Shown piece by piece: positions 25,427-34,296 of a stretch of DNA of 37,822 nucleotides. Origin of the DNA: Bryobacterales bacterium. GTDB lineage: Bacteria > Acidobacteriota > Terriglobia > Bryobacterales > Bryobacteraceae. A program made the position numbers and the translations under genes. Below the pieces are notes generated by a model. It saw only the letters and a program-made list of their open reading frames with translations. It did not search any database and was not told the origin of the DNA. The stretch's first letter is position 1. Every line of letters begins with the position of its first letter. The stretch is from assembly GCA_009697455.1 (NCBI GenBank), contig SHUI01000008.1:1-37822 (forward strand), in the 5' to 3' direction.

Positions 25427-26812
25427 TCAGCTCAAGGCCGCGCGGATCAACTGCCCGTGGACGTCCGTCAGCCGGAAGTCCCTGCCGCCGAACCGGAACG
25501 TCAGCCGCTCGTGATCCACTCCGAGCAGGTGCAGAACGGTGGCGTGCAGATCGTGTATGGTGAACGGACTCTCCACGGTTCGATATCCGTATTCGTCCGT
25601 CGCGCCGATGATGCTTCCGCCCTTCACCCCGCCGCCCGCCAGCCACAGACTGAAGCCGTATGGATTGTGGTCGCGCCCGTCCTTGCCCTGAGCGAAAGGC
25701 GCGCGCCCGAACTCGCCGGACCATATCACCAGCGTCTTTTCGAACAGGCCGCGCGCCTTCAGATCTTTGATGAGGCCCGCAATAGGCTGGTCCACGTGGA
25801 ACGCATTCGCCTCGTGCCCTTCCTTGAGTTTGTCGTGCTGATCCCACGAATTGCCGCCGCCCAATCCCTTTGGCGGAACGATGGTCAACTCCACGAATCG
25901 AACGCCGCGTTCAATCAGCCGCCGCGCCATCAGGCACTGCCGCGCATAGGCGGCTTTGCCGGCATTGTCCGAATCGAGCCCGTAGAGTTTCTTCGTCGCG
26001 TCGCTCTCGCCGCGCAGGTCCACCAACTCCGGCACGGCTGCCTGCATGCGGTAGGCAATCTCGTAGTTGCGAATCGCCGCGTCCACTTGCGTGTCGCGGC
26101 CGGTCGATTCCAGAAACTCACGGTCCAACTTGCCGATAAACCCCAACCGCCGCCGCTGTTTCTCGTCCGTCTCTTTCGGGGTCACGTTTTCGAGCGGCTC
26201 GCCGCGCTCCGGGTAGAGGAACGATCCCTGATGGATAGCCGGCAGAAAGCCGTTTCCAAACACGTTGATGCCCCCGAGCGGGATCTCGCCGCTACCCAGC
26301 ACTACGTATCCTGGCAGGTTCTTTGACGGACTACCCAGCCCGTAGGTGATCCACGCGCCCATGCTGGGAAAGCCCGCGAACGGCTGCCCCGAGTGATAGT
26401 AGAAATTCGCCTGCGCGTGCTCCATGAACTTCACCGTCATCGAGCGGATGACGCATAGATCGTCCACGCAGGAGCCCATATGGGGAAACAGCGCGCTGAC
26501 GGGGATGCCGCTCTGGCCGTAGTTCTTGAACTCCCACGGGCTCGGAAAAATCGCCCCGTTCTGGTTGAACATCGTGCGGTCGACCGGCACCGGCATAGGC
26601 TGCCCGGCCTCTTTGGCCAGACGCGGCTTCGGGTCGAACGAATCGATGTGCGATACGCCGCCCGACATGAAGCAGAAGATCACGTGCTCAATTTTCGGCG
26701 CGTGATGCGGCTTTCCTTCCTGAGCAAGGAGACTGGAGAATGCCATGTTCCCGAAGCCCATGGACGCGGTCGCAAGCAACTCCCGCCGCGACAAAAACCT
26801 CCTACCGGACAT
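25427..26812 (-). CDS. DUF1501 protein (sulfatase-like fold), Tat-exported (second copy)
   Basis: The 461-residue protein begins MSGRRFLSRRELLATASMGF, a twin-arginine signal (SRRELL). It has the DUF1501 blocks IEHVIFCFMSGGVSHIDSFD, SALFPHMGSCVDDLCVIRSM, ARQCLMARRLIERGVRFVEL, TLVIWSGEFGRAP, GRDHNPYGFSLWLAGGGVKG and IHDLHATVLHLLGVDH. It is the same length as the copy at 16227, but the two differ throughout, so they are not a recent duplication. It overlaps the upstream PSD1 gene by 11 bp and must be co-expressed with it. Both 'GEFGR' and 'DHNP' metal-site-like motifs are kept. Confidence 0.9.
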   Translation of the reverse strand: MSGRRFLSRRELLATASMGFGNMAFSSLLAQEGKPHHAPKIEHVIFCFMSGGVSHIDSFDPKPRLAKEAGQPMPVPVDRTMFNQNGAIFPSPWEFKNYGQSGIPVSALFPHMGSCVDDLCVIRSMTVKFMEHAQANFYYHSGQPFAGFPSMGAWITYGLGSPSKNLPGYVVLGSGEIPLGGINVFGNGFLPAIHQGSFLYPERGEPLENVTPKETDEKQRRRLGFIGKLDREFLESTGRDTQVDAAIRNYEIAYRMQAAVPELVDLRGESDATKKLYGLDSDNAGKAAYARQCLMARRLIERGVRFVELTIVPPKGLGGGNSWDQHDKLKEGHEANAFHVDQPIAGLIKDLKARGLFEKTLVIWSGEFGRAPFAQGKDGRDHNPYGFSLWLAGGGVKGGSIIGATDEYGYRTVESPFTIHDLHATVLHLLGVDHERLTFRFGGRDFRLTDVHGQLIRAALS

Positions 26813-29723
26813 ACAGGAACTCCTTCAGGCTGAAAATCGCCTGCGCCAGATCGCCGCGGTTTGACCCGGCGAGCCCAGACGCAGCGAGGTAAGACGCAGC
26901 TTCATCCCGCTCCCGCGTCGTAGCCTTGCGCCCAAGGGCGCGGAGAAACATCGCATCCACGTCCTCTCCGCGCTCTCCCCATTTCGCCGCCTGCTCGATC
27001 ACGAACGCGCTGTTCATCAGGGCGAGCGATTGCGCGGGCACATTTGTTACGTCCCGCTGGCCGCGCGTCGTGGAAGGCTTGGGGGCGTCGAAGACTTCGA
27101 GAAATGGATTCGTGGCGTTGCGGCGGATCTCGAGATACAACGTGCGACGCCTGTTCCCGTCAAGCGGTCCCTTCGGTTTGTCGCCCTTGGTCTTGCCCGT
27201 TTCGTGGGAGTAGTAAACCGGCACGGATGGACCGTACATCGCGGGATCGAGTTGCCCCGAAACGGCGAGAATCGCGTCGCGAATTTCTTCGGCTTCCAGG
27301 CGCCGCATGGGCATCTCTTCGCTTGCCGCCATGCGGTAGGCGCGGGAAGTAGCAAGCATTCGCACGAGCTTCTTGATCGACCACCCGTCGTCCACGAACC
27401 GCGCGGCGAGCCAATCGAGCAGTTCCGGGTCCGAGGGCCGTTCTCCCAGTTTTCCAAAGTTATCCACGGTCCGCACTATTCCTTTGCGGAACAGGTTTTG
27501 CCAGATGCGGTTCACCATCACACGCGCCGTCAACGGATTTGCCGGGCTCGCGACTTCATCGGCCAGCCGCAGCCGCATATGCGCGGGGTCCGTGTATGGA
27601 TGGCTGCCGAGCGCGGTCAAGTACCGGCGCGGCACGGGATCCCCGGGTCTCTTGAAGTCCCCGCGAACAAGAAGCGCCTGATCGCCGCCCGCTTCTTCGA
27701 GCACCCCCGGAGCTCGGCGCGGAACGGGAACCTCTCTCTCGAGTCTTCGGTACTCCGCCAGGAGCGCCGCCACCCCCTGTACGGATTCCTCGTTGTTGGG
27801 AAGCGCTCCGTCGCGCACCAGATGATCGAGCAGCGCCGCCTGTTCATCCGACGCGCGCCCAAACCGCCAGGCTTCAACGGCCTGCGCAACGGTCGTGCTG
27901 GCCACGCGGGGCTCTGCTTTCGGCGTCGCTTCGTCATTGTGAAACACAACCTCCCGCGCGCCGAACCACGACCGTCCATTGCGAAGCGGTTTCGCGTCCT
28001 TCCCGTCGGCCTGGAAATGGGTAACGTCATCCATGGTCGCGAACTCGATATAGCCGGTGAAGCCTTTCCAGAACTTCGCATCCCAGCGAAACCAGTCGAG
28101 CGAGTCCTTCTTGGGGCTGAAACGGAGGTTGTAAATTCCGCCCCGAGGCACGGCGTAATTCTCGATGATGAGCTGCGCAAAGCTGAAATTTGCGCCTGCC
28201 ATCCGCACGCTGATGAAGTCCGTATCGATCTTGAATCGCGGTGAAGTCGCAACGCCGCTGTGCTTGCTTGAAAGCAGATGCGTGTAGACGGCGGCGGGAT
28301 AGAGACCGCCGATGACGCGCTTGCCTTCGGTTTCAACGGCAAATTCGCCAGGCGCGGAAGGCCCCTGGGCGAGACCTGCGCCGTGTACCCGCCAGTTCTT
28401 CCACTCCGCCGCCAGATCCCATCCGCCGCGAACGCTCGAAGCGGCGAATTTCCAATCGGGCGCGGCCGTTGTTCTTGCGGCGTTCGCCCAGGCTGACGCG
28501 AGACGTTCTTTGATCTGCCCTTTTAAGCGGGCGAGTTCCGCCCTGTTGGTGTTCAGATAGGCGTCGTCGTCGATGGCGGTCTGCGTGGGCCGCGCGTTCG
28601 CGAAGATGCCGAAGAGCGCGTAGAAATCGTTCTGGCTGATGGCGTCGAACTTGTGGTCGTGACAGCGCGCGCAGGAAACCGTCAGTCCCTGGAAAGCCTT
28701 GGAGAAAACGTCGATCTGATTGTCCGTCCACTTGATGCGGTCTTCCCATGGATCCACGGGCTGAAATCCGTGCTCGACCATGCGAAGGTTGGCGACGCCA
28801 ATTCTGGATTCATTGATGTGCTCGGCGGCATTGATGCGGGGCTTCGGGAGTAGGTCGCCCGCAAGGTGCTCGCGGATTAGCTGGTCGTACGGAAGGTCCG
28901 TGTTGAAAGCGCGGACCAGATAGTCGCGATAGCGCCAGGCCTCTGGAATGTCGGGGTCTCCCTCGCTCCCGTGAGATTCGGCGAAGCGCACCAGATCCAT
29001 CCACCGGCGCGCCCAGCGCTCCCCGAAACGCGGTGAGGCAAGGAGACGATCCACCACGCTCTCATAGGCGCCACTTTCCCGCGCATCGCTTTCAAACGCG
29101 GTGATCTCCGCTGGCGTGGGCGGCATTCCAGTAAGGTCGAAGGTAACCCGGCGAAGCCAGGCCGAACGCGTGGCCGGAGCGGCGGGCATCGCCCCTCGAG
29201 ATTCCATGCGAGCAAGAACAAAGACATCGGTGGGTTGAAGGGGCCAACGGGCGTCGCGAACCGCTGGCGGCTTTACCGGGCGCACGGGCTGCCACGCCCA
29301 ATGCTCGCGCTTGCGCTCTTCCAGGTTGAAAGCCGACAGCGTGGCTGGCGCCGTTTCCTCCGGCCACGGCGCGCCCATCTCGACCCACTTCGCAAGCGCC
29401 GAGATTTGATCCTCTCCCAGTTTGCCCGAGGGCGGCATCTGCTTGGGAAGTTCGCCCCGCAGCGCCCGTATCAGTTTACTCTCCGAGGGCCGTCCGTTCA
29501 CGACAACCGGTCCGGCATCACTGCCCTTGATAACGCCGTCGCGGCTGTCGAGACGTAATCCAGCAAACGCCGCTTTCACGCGGCTGCTGTGACAGGCATA
29601 GCAGTGCCGGGCGAGAACTGGCCGTACCTGCCGCTCAAAGAAATCGACCTGCTCGGCGGTCGGATCCGCGACGAGAATCCCGCCTGCCGAAAGCGTCAGC
29701 GCCATCAACCACGACGATTGCAT
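26802..29723 (-). CDS. PSD1/DUF1549-DUF1553 secreted protein with an extra inserted domain (second copy)
   Basis: ATG 29723 (MQSSWLMALTLSAGGILVAD) gives 973 residues and a signal peptide; GAGAGG lies four bases upstream. The frame is open to 29846, but those 41 residues are Cys-rich and unlike the family. Visible are the heme motif HCYACH, LRLDSRDGVIKGSDAG, the DUF1549 block (RRVTFDLTGMPPTPAEI; FGERWARRWMDLVRFAES) with CARCHDHKFD, and the DUF1553 block (ANPLTARVMVNRIWQNLFRK; DNFGKLGERPSDPELLDWLA; VTNVPAQSLALMNSAFV). Between the halves sits a ~160-residue beta-rich segment (WKNWRVHGAGLAQG ... FKIDTDFISVRMAGANFSFA ... WKGFTGYIEFATMDD). It resembles a lectin- or CBM-like sandwich and is absent from the 13510 copy. 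Confidence 0.9.
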   Translation of the reverse strand: MQSSWLMALTLSAGGILVADPTAEQVDFFERQVRPVLARHCYACHSSRVKAAFAGLRLDSRDGVIKGSDAGPVVVNGRPSESKLIRALRGELPKQMPPSGKLGEDQISALAKWVEMGAPWPEETAPATLSAFNLEERKREHWAWQPVRPVKPPAVRDARWPLQPTDVFVLARMESRGAMPAAPATRSAWLRRVTFDLTGMPPTPAEITAFESDARESGAYESVVDRLLASPRFGERWARRWMDLVRFAESHGSEGDPDIPEAWRYRDYLVRAFNTDLPYDQLIREHLAGDLLPKPRINAAEHINESRIGVANLRMVEHGFQPVDPWEDRIKWTDNQIDVFSKAFQGLTVSCARCHDHKFDAISQNDFYALFGIFANARPTQTAIDDDAYLNTNRAELARLKGQIKERLASAWANAARTTAAPDWKFAASSVRGGWDLAAEWKNWRVHGAGLAQGPSAPGEFAVETEGKRVIGGLYPAAVYTHLLSSKHSGVATSPRFKIDTDFISVRMAGANFSFAQLIIENYAVPRGGIYNLRFSPKKDSLDWFRWDAKFWKGFTGYIEFATMDDVTHFQADGKDAKPLRNGRSWFGAREVVFHNDEATPKAEPRVASTTVAQAVEAWRFGRASDEQAALLDHLVRDGALPNNEESVQGVAALLAEYRRLEREVPVPRRAPGVLEEAGGDQALLVRGDFKRPGDPVPRRYLTALGSHPYTDPAHMRLRLADEVASPANPLTARVMVNRIWQNLFRKGIVRTVDNFGKLGERPSDPELLDWLAARFVDDGWSIKKLVRMLATSRAYRMAASEEMPMRRLEAEEIRDAILAVSGQLDPAMYGPSVPVYYSHETGKTKGDKPKGPLDGNRRRTLYLEIRRNATNPFLEVFDAPKPSTTRGQRDVTNVPAQSLALMNSAFVIEQAAKWGERGEDVDAMFLRALGRKATTRERDEAASYLAASGLAGSNRGDLAQAIFSLKEFLYVR

Positions 29724-29846
29724 CGAACCTCTCGCGGCCATGCGTGCCGCCAAATCATGACAAGCGGCTTCAGAATACGACTGCCGGATCATGCAGCCTT
29801 CGTACTTGCCGTCGCACGGTCCGCACCATTGCGCTTCAAAACTCAC

Positions 29847-30117
29847 TGAGCTGAGCCGCGATAGCCGTCATTATACAACGCCGCGATCGGCCCTTCGAGG
29901 CAAATGAGTCGGCCCGGCAGGCCAGGCCAGCCAAGCGCCCCGCGGCATGATCGGAATTCTGAAACAAGTGAATGGGCCTCTCATTCACAAATAATTCTGG
30001 CCGAAAACCACCGCGTTGGTGGCGATGCACCGGCTACTCACAAGCCAGATGCTTGCGTTTCAATCATTTAGCGATGGCATTGGACTTGCTTCTTCCACGT
30101 CGAAGGGAGTGAACCAA
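29847..30117. other. Intergenic region between divergent genes
   Basis: No gene is seen. GTGAATG (29968-29974) and CATTCAC (29982-29988) form a 7-bp inverted repeat with a 7-base loop, roughly midway between the divergent PSD1 and glycine-zipper genes. AAGGGAG near 30103-30109 is the likely ribosome-binding site for ATG 30118. Confidence 0.35.
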
Positions 30118-31056
30118 ATGACCTTATACAGAAAATCAATATACAGAAAATCAATCGCAGCGGGGGCGATCGTGGGCTTCCTGAGTGCGGCCTTACCCCT
30201 TTTCGCCCAGGAGACCGCCGCCGAACCGCAACCGCAACCCTCTGGCGGTTGGCGCAAGTTCAGCGAACCGCGCCAGGAAGCGCACCCGCTGCCTCAAATT
30301 GTTATGCCTGCCGGCACGTGGATCACGATCAGGGTGAACCAGACGTTGTCGAGCGATCACAGCCAGCCAGGCCAGGTTTTCACAGCCACGCTTACCGAAC
30401 CGTTGGTAGCGAACGGCGTCGTGGTCGCCAGGCGCGGACAGACTGTCGAAGGGCGGATCTCCGAAGTCTAGAAAGCGGGACGAGTTAAGGGAACCTCGCG
30501 ACTCGGTATTGAACTCACGGAGATTGGCTTGGTCGATGGTCAGCAGATGCCCGTGCGGACCCAGTTGATGGAATACGCGGGCGGTACGTCGAACGGTAGA
30601 GACGCGACGGCCGTCGGCACTTCGGCGGGCCTCGGCGCAGCCGTTGGCGCGGCCGCGGCTGGAGGGTTCGGAGCCGGGGTGGGAGCGTTGGCGGGAGCTG
30701 CGGCCTCGACCGTCGGAGTTCTGGTCACGCGCGGACGGGCCACGGAAGTTTATCCGGAGACTCCGGTGACTTTCCGAACGCTCGCGCCGATCACGATTTC
30801 GACCGAGCGCTCTGAGCAGGCCTTCCAACCGGTTGGACGCGAGGACTACCAGCAGACGGAGTTAAAGCGCCGCGCAAGCGCGCCTTCGCTCGAACGGAGG
30901 ACGCCCTATCTCGGTTTTGGTTATCCGTTTTACTCGCCGTACTTTTACGGTCCGAGCTTCTTCTACTATTCCGGGCCCCGATACTACGGCGGCGGAAGCT
31001 TCTACGGTGGAAGGGGATTTTTCGGCGGACGGGGCCATTACGGACGCCGCCGGTAA
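30118..31056 (+). pseudogene. Secreted glycine-zipper / Gly-Tyr-rich protein, broken by an in-frame amber codon
   Basis: From ATG 30118 one frame of 313 codons runs to TAA 31054-31056, with a TAG at 30469-30471. The reading is continuous across it: RRGQTVEGRISEV, stop, KAGRVKGTSRLGIELTEIGL. A CAG to TAG change is the simple cause. The N-terminus is basic, then a signal-peptide core (AAGAIVGFLSAALPLFAQE). The middle (MPAGTWITIRVNQTLSSDHS ... VFTATLTEPLVANGVVVARR) is a soluble beta domain common in Acidobacteria. A glycine-zipper helix follows (GTSAGLGAAVGAAAAGGFGA then GVGALAGAAAST). The end is Gly/Tyr/Arg-rich (GPRYYGGGSFYGGRGFFGGR). It probably sat in the cell envelope. A downstream restart within the frame at 30529 lacks a signal peptide. 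Confidence 0.75.
30126..30155 (+). repeat. 15-bp perfect tandem duplication
   Basis: ATACAGAAAATCAAT is repeated twice in direct succession and adds five codons in frame (YRKSI YRKSI) at the start of the signal peptide of the amber-broken gene. Confidence 0.9.
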
Positions 31057-31207
31057 ACGGACTGTCCCGCTGCCGCCTTTGACCTGGTCATTCGCTGCAA
31101 TCGACGCCAACACTTCGGCGCAGCATCCCTGACTCATCAAGAGTCCTACCGGCACTTACACACTCTGGGAGATGTGGAAAGTCAAGCCGAGGTCGGGCTT
31201 AGGTTGC

Positions 31208-31693
31208 ATGGCGTTCTCCGTTGCTCTTTCCGCTCCCGAGCGGCAGCAGATTCAGCAATGGGTGGCGTCCCATGGCACTCCTCAACAGGTCGCCCTTCGG
31301 TGCCGGATTGTGCTGGCCACCGTGGACGGGCAGTCCGACGTGGCCATCGCCCAGCAGTTGTCCGTCAACCGCAAGACCGTCATCTCGTCGCGCCAACGCT
31401 TCTCCGAACAGCGCCTGGACGGATTATGGGAGATTGCGCCAGGACGCGGACGCAAACCGAACTACGACAGCGATAAGATCCCCTCCATTGTGGATGCAAC
31501 CCTGCAGGCCAAGCCCGAAGGCAGGGCGTGGAACAACGATCCGAAGCCGTTCGTCTGGACCGCGACGGTAGAATCCATCATTGAGAAATCTCCCGTTGCC
31601 GACGGACGCTGGAGAAGATCCAGCCCGGCTGCACCAGCCCCCGGAGCCGAAAACGAAAGAAATAGTTGTCCATCTATTTCGTGCACACTACAC
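31208..31693 (+). mobile_element. Internally deleted IS630-family remnant
   Basis: From ATG 31208 the protein MAFSVALSAPERQQIQQWVA, followed by SHGTPQQVALRCRIVL, is homologous to the transposase at 8115 and has no frameshift at the point where that copy is broken. After KPEG, about 219 codons (the whole DDE core) are missing and the frame resumes in AWNNDPKPFVWTATVESI, so the deletion is in frame. A further one-base loss near 31587 shifts the end. The right end keeps a diverged terminal repeat finishing CACTACAC-TA (TA 31694-31695). No left terminal repeat is found before the ATG, so the element cannot move by itself. Confidence 0.85.
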
Positions 31694-31763
31694 TAGATCA
31701 CTAGCGAGGGGCTCAGTCTTCTTCTCCAGTCAGCCCACTTGTCGTCTTCCGGGATGGGCGATC

Positions 31764-32984
31764 TCATTTCGCTCGCTCCAGGATCGCGGAGATCTCGCGG
31801 TTCGCCTTCTCCATCGCTTGGGCCGCGCCAAGCTTGCCCGCGTTCGCCTGCGAAAGATAAACGCCAAACGCATTCTCGATTTCGTTCCACAGCGCCGTTC
31901 GCGGACGGGGACGCGCGGTTTCGAGAGACGCCAGTTGCGCCGGAAAGGCGCGGTACCGCTTGCGGAGGTCTTCGTCGAGAAAGACGCTGCGCCGCGTCGG
32001 TGGATTGCCGAGCAGCGCGGCCGCCCGCATCTGCTTCGCGTCCGTAGCCCACACAATGAACTCCCGCGCGAGTTCCGCATGGCGCGAAGCCCTCGGTATC
32101 GCCAGCAGCCACGCGCCGAGGCTCGCCACTCCGGGCCGCTTGGCGGAAGGCATCGCGGTGAACTCGATCTTGCCAACGATCTTCGATTTCGCGGGGTCGT
32201 CCATCGCCGAGATCCACGACGGCCAGTTGATGCTCATCACGCCGGAGGATTGAAGAAGATGCGCGGCCACTTCGTCGGCATTGAAACCCGCGTAGCCCGG
32301 CGGCGTGTACTTGCCCAGTTCCAGCATGAAGCGCAACGCTTCCGCGCCCTCTGCGCTCGCGACCGTCGGCGCGCTATCGGGAGAGAACATCTCCGCACCG
32401 AACGCCCAGAACAGCGCCATGAAATCGGTGACAGCGGCATTCCCCGGAGCGGCGCGCATCACATATCCGAACATCCCCTCGGCCGAGCCGATTTTCCGGG
32501 CGGCGTCGAGAACATCCTGCCATGTACGTGGCGCGGGAAGCAAATGCTTCTTGAACAGGTCCCCGCGATAGAAATACAACTGCGAATTTCCCACGTACGG
32601 CAGAGCGTAGTAAGGGCCCGTGCGGTAGGGTTCGCGGCAAACGTCGAGGCAGCTTTCGAGGAAATCCGGATCGGGCGTCTGGTCTAGCGGCAGCAGGTTG
32701 CCATTCCCGGCGAGCCGGGGGAACCAGGGATCGTCGATCATCACTACGTCGTAAGCGCCGGTGCGGCTGGTGAGATCGAGCAGCAGTTTCTCGAAGAGGC
32801 TGGTGTAAGGCAGTTCGACCAGCTCGACGGGCACGGCGCGCAACGCGGCCCACTCCCGCGCCGCCGATTTTAGAGCATCACCCTCGACGCCGGAGTTGAT
32901 GGCGATGGTGAGTGAAGGCACGTGGCGCGATGGCGTACAACTGAGCAGGGCCGCGAGACTCAGAACGGCGAAACACGTGCGCAA
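31764..32984 (-). CDS. ABC-type extracellular sugar-binding lipoprotein (family 1, UgpB/MalE-like), orphan
   Basis: TTG 32984 (MRTCFAVLSLAALLSC) gives 406 residues with a lipobox LLSC at 13-16; the longer open frame to 33206 runs into the neighbour and lacks a signal. The mature part has the family features LTIAINSGVEGDALKSAAREW, AYDVVMIDDPWFPRLAGNGN then LLPLDQT, YYALPYVGNSQLYFYRGDLF, PRTWQDVLDAARKIG and a C-terminal WNEIENAFGVYLSQANAGKL. Such lipoproteins present oligosaccharides to an ABC importer, but no permease or ATPase gene lies nearby. It follows the DUF1080 gene by about 100 bp on the same strand. The start codon is unusual and has no clear Shine-Dalgarno. Confidence 0.83.
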   Translation of the reverse strand: MRTCFAVLSLAALLSCTPSRHVPSLTIAINSGVEGDALKSAAREWAALRAVPVELVELPYTSLFEKLLLDLTSRTGAYDVVMIDDPWFPRLAGNGNLLPLDQTPDPDFLESCLDVCREPYRTGPYYALPYVGNSQLYFYRGDLFKKHLLPAPRTWQDVLDAARKIGSAEGMFGYVMRAAPGNAAVTDFMALFWAFGAEMFSPDSAPTVASAEGAEALRFMLELGKYTPPGYAGFNADEVAAHLLQSSGVMSINWPSWISAMDDPAKSKIVGKIEFTAMPSAKRPGVASLGAWLLAIPRASRHAELAREFIVWATDAKQMRAAALLGNPPTRRSVFLDEDLRKRYRAFPAQLASLETARPRPRTALWNEIENAFGVYLSQANAGKLGAAQAMEKANREISAILERAK

Positions 32985-33085
32985 GCCACGGACAGGCGCT
33001 TGTGGGAACGCGTTGCAGGCCTCTGACGAGGCCTTCGACGGGCAGGGAAGCCCGTCACGCAGACAAGGAACGCGGGATCCCGCAT

Positions 33086-34291
33086 TCAACGCTTCGCCGG
33101 CGCCAGGATCTCGATGCCGCGATAGTAGACTTCCAGGTTGTCGCGCGGATTGATCTGCAAAGCCAACTTGCCTTTCAGGCGGCCCGGATCGTCCTTGATC
33201 TCCCACGTTTTCACCCCGTTTACCTGAACCGCTATGCGCTGGCCGTGCGCGGAGATGGTCATCCGGTTCCAGTCACGCGGCTTGTAGATCGACTCGTGAT
33301 CCTTCGGTTCGGTGTGTTTGAGCCAGCCGCGCTTGCCCGGTTCCTGCATGCCACCGGCGTCGCGCGCCGGGTCTACTTCCACCTCGAAGCCCATGATGCC
33401 GGGTTCGCGGTTGACGGGATCGCCCATGCGGAAGAACACGCCGCTGTTGCCCTCCAGCGCTTTGTAATCCAGGCGAACGGTGAAGTCGTCGAGGTCGCGA
33501 TCGGCGATGAGGAACCCGCGCTCGGCCGGTTTGTTGATGCCCCTGAGCGCGCCGTCAATGACAGTCCATTCGCCGCCGCCCCATTTCGTCCAGCCCGCCA
33601 GCGTCTTGCCATCCGTTAGGGGCTTCCATTCGTGCCTGCCCATGTCTTGCAAGCGGATGTTCCGCCAGCGAACCTGGCGCGGTTTCTCACCCTTGTACTG
33701 ATGGACCTGAAGAGCGATGAAGCCGGTGAGGTCCATCGAATCGACCAGGTCGGCGACGGGCATTCCGTTGATCCAGGTCTTGATGGAATCGCCTGAAGCA
33801 ACGACGCGGTACTTGTTCCATTCGTTGTCGCGCAGGGCTGTAGTCCGCGGGTTGTCTATCCAGCCGCGGCGGGCTTCGTCGTAGATACCGCCCGAAACGC
33901 CGCTCGCCGCGGTGGCGATCTCCACCTGGTACCCGTGAACGCGGCCGGCCTCGTGCTTCCGTTTCGCGAGGCCACGATTCTCCGTGAGCACTTCGGTCTC
34001 GCGCTCGTAGCGGTGGCTGCGAATCTGAACGCCCGAGTTCAGTTCGGGATCGTGTTTCTCCTCAAACTCAAGGATGAAATCGCCGTACTGCTTCTTCGTG
34101 CAGAGAAAGGAATTCGGACTGCCCTCGACGGTGGTACCGACGATGACGCCCCCTTTCTCGACCGCATACTTCGCCGTGCCGTTACATTGCTCCCATCCGT
34201 TGAGGGTCTTGCCGTCAAAGATAGGGCGCAGGCGTTCCGCGCCTGACGCCTGCCCCACCAAAAAGGCAAGAACACAACAGAGGCGCGGCAT
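33086..34291 (-). CDS. Secreted protein with two DUF1080 (3-keto-glycoside hydrolase-type) domains
   Basis: This 401-residue protein has a signal peptide (MPRLCCVLAFLVGQASGAE) and two tandem DUF1080 sandwiches. Domain one begins LRPIFDGKTLNGWEQCNGTA and contains FILEFEEKHDPELNSGVQIR. Domain two begins WKPLTDGKTLAGWTKWGGGE and contains FTVRLDYKALEGNSGVFFRM. 'F.DGK.L.GW' and 'D..LR.E......NSG...R' are the diagnostic motifs. Each copy ends with an 'F.IQ..D..V.YRNI.I' strand (FIALQVHQYKGEKPRQVRWR then NIRL; LALQINPRDNLEVYYRGIEI). DUF1080 proteins are concanavalin-like, and some cleave 3-keto-disaccharides. It starts five bases after the TonB-receptor stop, so the two are one unit. Confidence 0.9.
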   Translation of the reverse strand: MPRLCCVLAFLVGQASGAERLRPIFDGKTLNGWEQCNGTAKYAVEKGGVIVGTTVEGSPNSFLCTKKQYGDFILEFEEKHDPELNSGVQIRSHRYERETEVLTENRGLAKRKHEAGRVHGYQVEIATAASGVSGGIYDEARRGWIDNPRTTALRDNEWNKYRVVASGDSIKTWINGMPVADLVDSMDLTGFIALQVHQYKGEKPRQVRWRNIRLQDMGRHEWKPLTDGKTLAGWTKWGGGEWTVIDGALRGINKPAERGFLIADRDLDDFTVRLDYKALEGNSGVFFRMGDPVNREPGIMGFEVEVDPARDAGGMQEPGKRGWLKHTEPKDHESIYKPRDWNRMTISAHGQRIAVQVNGVKTWEIKDDPGRLKGKLALQINPRDNLEVYYRGIEILAPAKR

Positions 34292-34296
34292 CAGAA

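Noticed and set aside
25313-26326. 337-residue plus-strand ORF
   Set aside because: It is antisense to the DUF1501 gene.
27030-28244. 404-residue plus-strand ORF
   Set aside because: It lies opposite the PSD1 gene, whose motifs are clear; the translation has no domain-like features.
11396-30471. TAG recoded as a sense codon (Gln) because two genes have in-frame TAG
   Set aside because: Several intact genes here end in TAG (for example at 1506, 4246, 5747, 13478 and 17610), so TAG works as a normal stop.
32985-33207. Longer N-terminus for the sugar-binding lipoprotein
   Set aside because: It overlaps the DUF1080 gene and hides the lipoprotein signal; the first plausible start giving a signal peptide is TTG 32984.
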